Assembly (NCBI GenBank): GCA_949775045.1
Contig: OX459104.1
Location: 17,490,431-17,554,430, forward strand
Length of the DNA: 64,000 nucleotides
Source: Metridium senile
Lineage: Eukaryota; Cnidaria; Anthozoa; Actiniaria; Metridiidae
Reading direction: 5' to 3'
In this document: positions 34,428 to 45,500 of the stretch, piece after piece
Numbering within the stretch: position 1 is the first letter of the stretch
Layout of the letters: each line of letters starts with the position of its first letter
Made by a program: the position numbers and the translations under genes
Notes under the pieces: generated by a model
The model's input: the letters and a program-made list of their open reading frames with translations, nothing else
Told to the model about the DNA's origin: nothing
Databases searched by the model: none

Positions 34428-36010
34428 TTACTCTTCTATATCTTCCTCTTCACTTCTTTGCTCTTCGCTATCATTTTCCTCTTCAGTTCCACTGTCATCT
34501 TCATCTTCAAAGTCACGCTGATTCTTGAAATCATCATACAAAGATGCCTCTTCTTCTTCATCTACTAATGATTCCTCTTCATCCATTAACTCTTCTTCCA
34601 TTTCCTCTTCCTCCATTTCCTCTTTGTCCCTTTCCTCTTCATCAATTTCCCCTTCACTTTCATCACAAACTGCCTCTAGTAGAGGAGCCATCAGACTGAA
34701 AAGGAGAAAATATGTATAAGTCATGTGGTTAAATTCCCTCTCTTCTATACAACCTCTTCTTCTATTTGTAAAAAGAAGGGTCTGCGCGCCAAGATCAAAG
34801 ATTCCATACTGATGACGTTTTGAATTGACACCTCATTAACATCACGCAATACACGAGTTAGCAGCAGCAACGCTGATAAACATGAGAAACTAGGTATGGT
34901 GATGCCGTTGGTGAAGTTTCTTCGATATTCTCGATTAATTCACTAACTGAAAGCCAGTCAAATGCTTTATTTAGCTTTTCTAATGAAAAAGATGCAAGTT
35001 CAGTCAATTCTTTTCAGCTTGTTCCTGACTAGGGCACAACGATGCAGAAGTCCTTCTCAAATCTCGACATAAGATTGCAATAATTAGCTTTAATGTCTCA
35101 TTTTCGTCTTTAATGTGCTATATGAAATCATTATTTTTGAATAAATATAACTGTAGAAGTGTTGTTTGAGTTTAGATTTCAGTCATTTGCAAATGAGGTG
35201 TCAAATAAACAAAATTGTCCAATCAGAACTTTTGAGTATCAGTATGGAATTTGTGATCTCGGCGCGCTGATATCTAGACACTACCGGAAACCGATGAAGT
35301 TTTTTGCCCCTCAAAAGCCAAATATGCACACAATACATGTGCAGGCACTAGCTCTAGACTTTCGGTAATGTATTGTGAGATTATAACAAAGGAATAGTGA
35401 GCACCAAGTGGGTAAAAACATAGCTTGGGCTCCCTGTGTCTACATTTGTTGCTCACTTCCTCACTATCATGGCGTCTATCTTTAAATAACTATTGAACCG
35501 CGATAACACTTACTCTGGGTAGAAGCCCTCTGACAATCCAACTTTGTTTCGGCAAAAGCGGCAAATCTCTTTACAGCGCCAGCAACGCGAATGGCGTGCC
35601 TTTACGACAACTCTGTCGGTATGTTCATCGAAGTAGCTTTCCTCGAGGACTAAAGCTGGGGGAATCGCTGGTTCCACATATTCTCGTATGGAGAAGTTTT
35701 TTTTTTGCCTGATTTGGCCTGTAATCAGTATCTTAAGTTCCTTGGTTGCCTCCAGGCCAGGCTTCCAGTTTCCCAACCTGGAGGCGTTCGATTCCAGTTC
35801 ACTTTTCACAGCCGCTTTTGAACATGAAATCAGCTGTGCAAACACGGCACTGACTCCCTCTAAAACAGGGTCTCCACGTAACTTATGGCTAAGCCTGAGC
35901 CCGCTCAGAGAAGCAAATTGAAAGATGGCGATATCTAGCAGTTCCATTATTGCTGGTGAGACCTTTGATCGTTTGCTTTTCGTAGTACCAGAACCCGTGG
36001 ACGACGCCAT
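34428..36010 (-). CDS. Two-exon gene A of a divergent paralogous pair (Cys-knuckle, acidic tail)
   Basis: Exon 1 (36,010-35,514) ends at a perfect GTAAGT donor. Exon 2 (34,695-34,428) follows the acceptor 'ttctccttttcag'. The phases match (GA + T) and the protein has 254 residues. Visible parts: LLDIAIFQF near residue 25, NWKPGLEATKELK near 80, a C-x2-C-x3-C-x2-C knuckle (CWRCKEICRFC) near 145, and a very acidic C-terminal half (EEERDKEEMEEEEMEEEL and onward). It is clearly related to the gene on the other strand 120 bp away, which shares all three motifs in the same order. No family that I recognise. The Cys knuckle suggests zinc binding and the acidic tail a nuclear protein; both are inferences. 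Confidence 0.7.
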
Positions 36011-36130
36011 GATGAATATACCAAGAAAGTGGCCCCCAGTCAGTCCCGGCCAGTAATTAGGGTCAGCGGTTTCCTCATTCCGTTCTGTTACAACTGTTAG
36101 TCGTTATTGCTACAGGTCTTTGTGAAAATC
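36011..36130. promoter_or_regulatory. Shared bidirectional promoter region
   Basis: Only about 120 bp separate the two divergent ATGs, so both genes must share promoter sequence unless 5' exons exist. The DNA is less AT-rich than its surroundings. No TATA box seen. Confidence 0.5.
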
Positions 36131-36754
36131 ATGCCTTCAGGGAAACTGTCCTTTCTAAGACCTTTATATGATATTGCCATTTGGCAATTCTGCATTCTTG
36201 TCCAGTACACAAAAGACGGGATGAAAAGGACGGACAAGTCAAAGAAACTAGCTGACGGGAAACCAGTGCTGTCCTTTGAAATGCAGATGAAAGTGGCGAA
36301 CATCATGTGTAAGCTACTAACGACGCCAACATTTGACCACCTGATGCCAAAAATGGAAAGTGAAGATATCAAGCAAGCAACAGGAGGATGGGCACCAGGC
36401 TGTAAAGCAACCAAAGAATTAGGAGAGTGGTGCCAAGATCAGTGGAGGCGCAAGCAGCCTTTTCTCCCCAAGTCGAAGGTGCAAAGATCATACTTGTGCA
36501 CTCCATTGTTCAGTGAGAGTTTACCGCTATGCTGCCGTTGTGGTTCTCCATGTCCCGAATGTCGTGAAGAATTGGGGCACAGTTTGCCGCCAGAGCTCCA
36601 AACGGCAATGGCCATCAAAGATTTCGAACAAATTCATGGACGCGCTCAAAGCAAAAAGACGCGTACGGAAGAATACCAAGACAACGAGGAGGAACACGTG
36701 GAGATAGAGGAGAGTGTGCCACGTATGCGTCTGAGAAGCTGCAGGCCAAGATGA
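36131..36754 (+). CDS. Gene B of the divergent paralogous pair (Cys-knuckle, acidic tail)
   Basis: Single open frame. I choose ATG 36,131 rather than the upstream non-ATG codon, giving 207 residues. Motifs shared with gene A in the same order: LYDIAIWQF, GGWAPGCKATKEL, and C-x2-C-x3-C-x2-C (CCRCGSPCPEC) near residue 140 followed by ELGHSLPPE. It ends in an acidic and then basic tail (EEEHVEIEESVPRMRLRSC). No known family recognised. Head-to-head paralogs with a common promoter suggest an inverted duplication and possible co-expression of two subunits. An additional upstream exon cannot be excluded because 'ctacag' lies at 36,109-36,114. Confidence 0.68.
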   Translation: MPSGKLSFLRPLYDIAIWQFCILVQYTKDGMKRTDKSKKLADGKPVLSFEMQMKVANIMCKLLTTPTFDHLMPKMESEDIKQATGGWAPGCKATKELGEWCQDQWRRKQPFLPKSKVQRSYLCTPLFSESLPLCCRCGSPCPECREELGHSLPPELQTAMAIKDFEQIHGRAQSKKTRTEEYQDNEEEHVEIEESVPRMRLRSCRPR

Positions 36755-37577
36755 ACCCCTAATTATTTTAAGAATGAAAACCATTGCGGTAAGATAATAT
36801 ATTTAGGATAGTGACATAGTTTTTGTGGTCTCATTTACTCTTTCAAAACCACAATCAACAATGAATTTCATTCATTATATATCTACGAAAACGTTCGCGA
36901 GACAAGTTGCACGAAAAAGTATGACACAAGTTGCACGATACCATTAATAGCGATTTCCGTTGCAACTTAGCTCGCGAAAAAAAATGAATCAATAAGTAAT
37001 TCTCTAATAGGAATATATTTTGTAACGTATTTTCAAAAGTTAGTAGTGAGAAATGAACTTTGAGGGCAAATGTGATATTTTGAGGACCACTTCTAAAGAA
37101 AGGGTTTATATATTACCTTTGATGTTCCAGCTTAGTTGACTTTCAGAATAAACACAAGGTTTAAACACAATATTTTGATTAGCATTTCCCATTATTCTGA
37201 GAATTTAATTTTTTCTTTCTTTGAATTAATCGTAAACACTAGTCAAACTCATGGTGGGATTATATTTCAATCAACAAGTCTACATTTGTATACTTGGAAA
37301 AAGCTCAAAAATTGCTAACTAAAAATAGTGACCCATAATTCTTTTCAGGGAAGGCGATCAACTCAGCTAGAGCTCATCTGCTGTCATGAATACACTCAGT
37401 TAAATTCTAAGTGATCAATATTTGAAAATTTATGGATTTTGTTATTTTCATTTTCAGGTACTCATGGAAACACAATAAAAGATGTCACTCTGCTTGGGGT
37501 CCATTTTACAGTCAGTTTATTAATTTGTAAATGATCATGTAAATACAAAATTGAATCTTTCAAGAATTTCAAAAAAA
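36755..37577. other. Gene-free; faint third copy of recombinase last exon
   Basis: Near 37,345-37,380 the minus strand reads 'gctctagctgagttgatc', like the ALAELI segment of the decayed exon at 38,468. It is too short to annotate. The rest is AT-rich. Confidence 0.3.
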
Positions 37578-37840
37578 TACAGTCAATTCAAAATCATTGT
37601 CGTCAATAGGCTTCAGCTCTACTCGACTAGACCGAAAGGTAGCATGGGTAGAAATCACCTAAGCGGATAAAAGCACAGTATCTAATGCAATAGATATAAT
37701 ATCACGCTCACTCATTGAGCGTCATATTGCATTAAATACGGTGTATTTATCCTCTTCAGTGATTTCTACCCATGCTACCTTTCGGTCTAGTCACGTAGAC
37801 TTGAAGTCTATTGACGACAATGTTTTTTGAATTGACTGTA
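37578..37840. mobile_element. 263-bp MITE with long TIRs and TA target
   Basis: TACAGTCAATTCAAAATCAT at the left and its inverse at 37,822-37,840. The inner arms carry 'ctagaccgaaaggtagcatgggtagaaatcac', so the TIRs total about 100 bp. TA at both ends indicates a mariner-type target. Confidence 0.82.
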
Positions 37841-38467
37841 TATATTTTTTAATCATATATTTACTGCAACTTCCAATTTCTGCTTACCCAAATAGTCGTA
37901 TTGTTATCATGATTGGTTATCTGTATTCAGGAATTTTAGAAGTCAAAATACCAAGTCACATTTGATTGTGTGAGTTTGCAGAAATGATAACATTGCAGTA
38001 AAATCTGTTCGCAATTTATTCTTCATCTACTTTAAAGACCAAAATTCATTATGATTTTTGTTTTGTTTGTGGTGTCAGCTACTAGTGTTCAATATTGAAC
38101 TTAACTGAATTTACATGCATGAATTTACATTTACTAATCAATGTTGAAAAGTGAAATGTTAAAATATTTGGCTTCAATATTGAACTATGGTGAAATGATT
38201 TGTACATGTTGAAATTTAATGATAACAACAAAATTACTTTTGAGTGTGAAAAGTCATAACAGGATTTATTGAAAAATGTACTCTACTAAATCAGGTTTAC
38301 ATTTTTGCAATTTTGAAGTGATGCATTCATACTTTATGCAAATTGATGTATCATATACCTCGTTTTGTTTAATCACACTTCACTGATTAATTATCGATAG
38401 AAAAACAAGTTTGGAAAATAATGGACGAATTTAAATCAATAATGTTTTCTGGTCTTTGATTTGAAAA

Positions 38468-38605
38468 TTAATTTGCAGGATATGAAAAGTTATTGTAATG
38501 ATTGAACCACTTTTTGTGGTCACTGACTGGCTTGTTGTCATACTGCAGTTTTATTAACTCAGCTAGAGCATCCTGTATGTATTTAACTCCAAGCTATCTA
38601 ATTTT
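38468..38605 (-). pseudogene. Decayed duplicate of the tyrosine recombinase last exon
   Basis: After a 'tttacag' acceptor the frame reads KLDSLEL (compare KSDSFEL). After a two-base shift it continues YIQDALAELIKLQYDNKPVS and DHKKWFNHYNNF to TAA at 38,470-38,468 (compare YTQDARAEMIKMHHDNK and DHKKW in the intact exon). The shift falls immediately before the catalytic Tyr. The first base after the acceptor would turn the split Trp codon into TGA. This is a dead copy or relic of a tandem duplication. Confidence 0.65.
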
Positions 38606-38761
38606 CTGTAAATGAGAGGAGGATAATGTTACAGTTATGCCTAATATGTTTATTAAGTAGCATACTCTAACTGGGCACACTTAGATAGATAAAACAATCA
38701 TTGAATCTTTTAGTACAAGATTCTTATGAATTTAAGAGTGTGAACAGAAACTATACCTCAA

Positions 38762-39096
38762 TTTTCCATAGTTTGTTTTGGTTTGCATTTCAAAGTTGAA
38801 CCGGTCTTAACTGTGCACAATTTTTTCTTTATGGCCAATCAAAATTTCAATATGAGTAAACATAAACTTTTTCTATATATATATATATATATATTTTATA
38901 TATTTATTGTAAAGAATATTGTAATATTTGTTCTAAATATTTGAGTATTTTGAAACAACAGCCAAAATAATTTTTGGTCTGTTCACTCAGATGTACGTTT
39001 GGCCAAAGCAACAGTGAAACAAAAGATTGTGCACAGTCAAGGTTGAAAAAAAAAAATTACAAACACATACAACAAATGGCTTTCCTAACCATTTCC
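38762..39096. mobile_element. Decayed MITE, second copy of the 34,020 family
   Basis: 'gaaccggtcttaactgtgcacaattttttc' and 'aaaagattgtgcacagtcaaggttg', then 'tggctttcctaaccattt', match the 34-kb element; the outer left end is degraded. It carries a TA run at 38,877-38,894. Confidence 0.6.
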
Positions 39097-39523
39097 ATAA
39101 ATTTTTAATAAAAGTAAAAGACAGATTTTTGTTGTAAGTAATAGTAATAGTTAAAGTGCCTATATCACCTAAATCTATATATCAGTTAAAGCTTCTTTGC
39201 GTTGAAAAAAATGGAGTTTTCATTTTCCATTGACTTTTTATGAGCTTACAAATTTCAGTATCTGAAGACCCTGTCCGAGTTTATGACGTCATGATAGGAA
39301 CACCATTTATTTAGACAGAGATTGCCGTTTGTGTTCCTACAATGACCTCACAGCAGAATTTCGATTTTTGACAACAGTCCATGTTAATAATCGGGTACAA
39401 AAATATTTTTTCTGGAAATTTTTCACTGCTCAACTTAAATGTCCTATATTTAAGAGTACTTTTAGCTAAAAACTGTGTGGGTGATATAGGCACTTTAAGT
39501 TATCTAAGTTAAAATGTCTGCAG

Positions 39524-42500
39524 TCATCTTAATGGCTTGAACATCCATTTCTTATGGTCCAGAGCTAATTTGTTGTCATGGTGCATCTTGATCATCTCTG
39601 CACGTGCGTCTTGAGTGTATAACTCAAAACTGTCAGACTTCCTGCAAAATAAAAATGATGCAAAGTATGAAGCAGTATTTAATTCAATTTCATCAAATTT
39701 ATGGTAAAGACACTGCAGCCATTTTGGTTGATCTAACAATAAAAACTAATTAAGAATATTTTGTTTCTGTTCCTCCTTCAATGTAAAATTGGTCTGTAAT
39801 GATTAATATGATATGGCAAATAAAATAAAAATAGTATGGTATACTTATTTCCAGTTTTGTGAATCTAAATATAGAGTACAAAAAATATATTCATGAAATA
39901 TTAGTAATACTAATTTGTACTATTTTATATTAATTCTATTGTTTTCTATTGAAACTAAAAAAAATCATCACATGACAAATTTTTTTGACAATTACTTTAT
40001 TTTGTTTGTTACACCCAACATAGCTCATTTCAGTAGTTTTTATATCATTGAAAGTGTCATAACTTTCAAATTATGTTTTGCTAAAATATTATTGCCATGT
40101 GTGTTTTATTTGATTGGTGACCAGTGCATAAAATACAATTTTCCCAGTTCACAAAAAGGAAATCCTATAGATGCCACTTTAGTCAACACTTTCATATGTA
40201 TAAAGGGCTATGCCAAATGCCATAAATGTATTGATCAATTGAAAACAAATATTTAAGAAAGTCCTGAAAAGGGGCTGGAGTCTATCCCAAATTTCATCAT
40301 GTTCTTATTACTCGTGTCGGGCTACCGAAGGTAGCCGACAAGAGTTAAAAATTCCCTTCGATTTCGCATTTCTGCCAGAAGTGCTAATTTTGACCTCAAA
40401 TACGCATGCTCAGTCTGACGTAATAATTTTAGACACATGTGTGACCGGTGACCATATCAGATACTGTTTGCAACGGTAGATTTTAGCCGTAAAAGCAAGT
40501 CAAATGGTTCCAGAACTTCAACAATTGCTCGAACATACAAACATTCATACTGTTCTCGATCGGCCCACACTAAAAGATGGTGACGAGCGAATATTTCGAA
40601 CCGGGTTTGTTCGTGAACGTCATAGCAATATCAAAGCTGAGTCAAACAAGATCTTACTAGAATCAATGAGCAATCAAATGCTGACTAAACTGACAAACGA
40701 CAGAACGAATACCACAAACTTTGACTTAACAACCCACTGTACTGAATGGAAATCCTCAGAAGATGAAGAATTCCAGAATTTAACAAAGAGCAAGAGCACA
40801 AAGAACGACAAAGCCGCCATGATTGGGTTGATGCCACAACACGGATCAAAGATCAAAGCTTATTTGCATTTATAATTATCACGGTAATTATTTTACTTTT
40901 ATTCGGTACTTTTGTTGTATTGTGGATCAAAGAAGCAATTTTATCGTTTCAAGGAGTTGTATTTATGATAATTATAGCGTTCTTATACAAGCTATCGAAG
41001 TTGGTGACGTTTTTCAAAACAATGTTTGATAATGAATGTGATACTTTAGATAAAGTTATGAAGTTGCATGTAGATAATAAAAATGATTTAAAGGTTTCAA
41101 TAAATATTACAAGAGAACTTAGATCTCGACGTGCTCAGTTTATTTACTATAATTCTAGTAAAGTAGTGTGCCAATACCATGTTATAGTTTATCCAACTTT
41201 AACTTGATCAGTTTTGCAAAACTAAGCACTTCCCAACCTATGTATGTTGATATTATTTCAAAACATATATTTCAAGTTTAAATAGTTGAGTTTTAGTTTT
41301 AATACTCTATTTTTCATATTGTTGATATTTTTGTTCATTATGTATGATTACAAATAAATTATTAGGTCAATAATTGTTTCTAACAATGTTTAATATAAAT
41401 AGGCAGCTATTTTATGAAGATAACCTAAGCAGGCTATGGCAATAGGATGTCATATATACTAACCATGTTAAGTTTTAAATCAGGGTTAGTAGAGATAACA
41501 TTCCTATTTTCCTGTCCTGCTTATTTATGTTTATAAAATAGTTTATTTGGATGGATAATAATCAAGTACTCTACTCAAGTTTCATTGCCTTTACATTATA
41601 TTTTATTCACTTGTACACACTACAGCCATACTTCCCACGTGAAAAAATACATACTTGAATGAAAATATAATCTTTATTGTCCCAAAATCACACGCAGCAC
41701 AAACTGTATCAGTTTAGTGAAAAATCTTAAAATAAAGAATTAAAAAAACCCTCACTTTATAATTCACAATGTGTTTGTTTGTTTTTGTTTTTGTTTGTTT
41801 GGTTACACACTGAGCTGTTTTAAAAGGATTTTCAAAACACCTCAAAATGTGACCAAAACACACTAGCCTGCGTAGCTGGCCCTGGGGGTGGGGAGAGGGG
41901 AAAAAGGGGACGGAGGGGAGGGGGATGGGGAGAGGAATCCCCCTCCCCTCCCCTCCCCTCCCCTCCGCTCCTTTCTCCCTAGGGCCGAGCTACGCAGGCT
42001 AAAACACACAGAAGCGACAAACACTGTAAACTTATGTTGAATGACTTTTATTTTCAATATGCTTTATTTTAGAAATATTGACTAAATCATATCAGACTTA
42101 TCATAGGGAACATATACATTGTCTAAATGAACCATCTTACAACTTGGATTAACTGTGCCTAAATTGACTCTCAAGACAATATGTTCTTCAGCAATAAAAG
42201 CTCTTGTTATGCAAATGATGCCAAAAAATGGGCGCGCGATTTGCACTAAGAGGTCACGTGACCCCAAGCTGCAATCTCAAAATAAAGTTCAAAGATGGAT
42301 AGAACATACCAAAATTAATAAAAGTGCAAAGTTTAACAATCTTAAGAAAATATTTGAGCCTATTTTCACAATAATTTCTCTAATATTTAGTTTTATGAGT
42401 TGAATCTTAGCACTTTTACTAATTTCGTGATGCTTTTTCTATCGCTGGATTTTGTTTTGTAATTTCTACTTGATTTAGGTTAGATGGGGTCATGTGCAAA

Positions 42501-45500
42501 TCGCCCATTGTCGCATTCACGTCACGACACGAGTAAATGATCTATGATCGTCTAGTTTATAAATGAAAAGTAAGTCTCAGAAACATTATTATCAAGGAAC
42601 TTTTGAGAAATAATTCATGAAAATAAAGATGGACAGTAATTGAGGCAATTTGTGTTTTTTTGCTTGTTTGAATCTGCTCAACATCTATTTCTATGAACCG
42701 GGATGGTTGTGTTACAAAGTGTTAACATTTCACCCCATCCCCTCCCCCAGGAAGGCAACACAGGAATCCTGGTACATAAAAAACAAATGTTGTGCAGCCA
42801 ATGGTAGCCCAGTTTACCCTGGACACCAGGATCTAGTTATGATTTGTTTGGCATATTTACTTATCAAGCATTTGAAGGAATGAACTTACCATCTTCCTGA
42901 CCTCTTAATAGTGCTGTCATCAGCACCACAACGTGCAGCCCATTGAGCAGCAGACCTTCTTATCGAATGGGTGGTATATTCTTTTCCAAAGAGATATTTA
43001 CACATCTTTTGAAAAGCAAAACATGTATCATTAACTTTCAAGTGTAAACATTTTTCATATACATTAAATAAACATTAAATATTCAAATAACAGTTTAATC
43101 ACATTAAAGAATCCTGATTCGATGTTATTCTGACGTTAATCTAATCAGTTTGTAGTCTAAAATATTCAATGTGGCTGTTAAATGAAAAACAACAATACAT
43201 TTGGTCATTTGAACCTGATGATGGTGCCAGACTAACCAGTCCGGGATTATGCCAATTCGGGAAGAACAAGATATTTAATTTGTACATGCTAAGCTTCCAG
43301 TAAAAGTATATCTATACCTCTATTTTCACAAACCGCCTACAAAAATTTTACCTCTTGTTGGTACAATGCATTTACAATTGTTGTATAACCTTTCAGAGTA
43401 GACATTTTCAGAGTAAACTAGAACATTTTTGTTTCCAACAGATACATACTCACATTTTTACTTTAGAGCAGCCCTTTTATTAATTTTGTTATTATATATT
43501 TAGAAATTATTTTTGTTGTGTCCCAACTTATAGCTGTAAAGCTATATATATATATACATGTATTTTGTAAATTGAAAAAAGTTTATCTTCTGAAGTTGTC
43601 CTTTAGTAGCATAATTGTAGAATTAAATGAGTGATTGAGTGAGGCCTTGCTACTATATAAATGTAATAATAAATCTATTGTTTTCGTTTCTTCCCGAATT
43701 GGCATACTCCCGGAATGCTTACCGAAACCCCTTTTTATTATAAAAAATAACTTAAATACAGGCTATATACTTACTTTGGCAAATGTTTTCCTGTATGAGG
43801 AAACACCATGACATCCCTTGGATGCGCTCAGTTTAACATTATTTCGTGCAATACGAGGAAAGATGAGTCCTTTGGTAATCCCTTGAATAAAAACAAATTT
43901 TCAATGACAAACAACTTACCAAACAAATGGAAGATTAAAAGAGCAGTACATTTGGTACATTTTTAATTAATTTGAGAAAAAGGAACGACTGGCAGATACA
44001 GACTCGTACCCAGTCGTTACTCTTACTCTCCGCATGGTACGCAGACTTGATGCACCGCAACTCGTAAAAAGAGAGAGAGAAGTCGGCAATGGGCCAGCGA
44101 AACAAGTCTGTTCTTTTACTTGTTTTTAGGAGATACATAAAGAAAAGTCATGTCTTATTCAAATAAATAAATGCTAGTTACCAGTTAACATAAGCCAAGC
44201 AAGGAGAGCCCTTACAGGACAGAGTCTTTGATCTAAAGGGTTAGACCATAGAGTCAATCAAGCCCCTAAAACAATTCAATAAGAAGTAAAATTGACAAAT
44301 GATTATAAATCCATAAACATATTGATCGATTAGCTTATCCATTTTTATTATACTAATGGTCTACAATTTGCCTACATCGAACAGTTAGAGAGAAATTCAG
44401 AATGTGACACAGACTAGTCTATCACAAATTAAGTACAGGTCTGTACGAATTGTTGATTCTTTATTTGACCGATTATATATGCTTATACTAAAACAGCTCT
44501 CGGCTTCGTGGACCACGAGATGATAGCCTCATAGTACATGGGCTAGCAGCTCATACTCCTGTTGACAATTTTTATGATGTGCTCGAAGAATTGATCATGC
44601 ACTATTATTATTTACAAAATAATATATTTTCAAAAATTATTTATTTTTAAATTCCCACACCCTGGCTGCAGTTATGACAGCGAGTGCATAACATAAATAG
44701 TGGTATAGTATGCACTATTCTACAAATCGTATACAAACTGAATGATGCTACAATGACAATTATAATTTTTTGCAAATAGTAAGTGTACCTTTTGCTTGCC
44801 TGTCTGCTTTTGAAAATGGGATCTTTACTTCAATCCGATGTGGAATGGTATCTGATTGCGCTTGAAAAGGCAATGGATATACCAATTAATCACTGATTTT
44901 ACTGAAACTTTGAATAATTACACAATGATTATGATGTGTCTTTATTTAATGAGGTTTAAGATAGTCACTGGTTGCCCAGTAGTGTTCACTATGGCCCTGC
45001 TAATAATACCATAAAATTTACAAGAATAAGTATAAGAGTAGTAGAATTATAAATATGTTAATTACAAGAATAAATATATGAATAGTAAAATTAATATGTT
45101 GATTAAATTTGAAACGAGATGATCAATATTTGAATGGTTGTTATATACCAATATAAAAGTGTAAATGTACATTATGAAGTCAAGGAAGCTAGATAATATT
45201 AAGGTAATGAATTCTAAATCAAATCAAAATAATTTGGCTCCTCGAATTAAAGGGCCTTAAAAATTAAGTGAATTAAATTACATATACTTACCATTGAATC
45301 CCGGAGGAAATGACAAATGTTTTATTTTTAGCCTTAGGGGTTCTTCTCCTCTTAGAAATAGACCAAAAGAAAATACTGCAACTGTCCACAGCCATAGTCC
45401 TCTTAGTCCCTAAACATTTAAACATTTATTTTGTAAGTATTCCATTACTTATTTTTCTATTTTTTTAACTTATCGTTATGTATATGTCATCTGCAATTGA

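Noticed and set aside
34525..34719. Ser-rich plus-strand ORF
   Set aside because: Antisense of the Glu-rich exon 2 of the minus-strand paralog gene.
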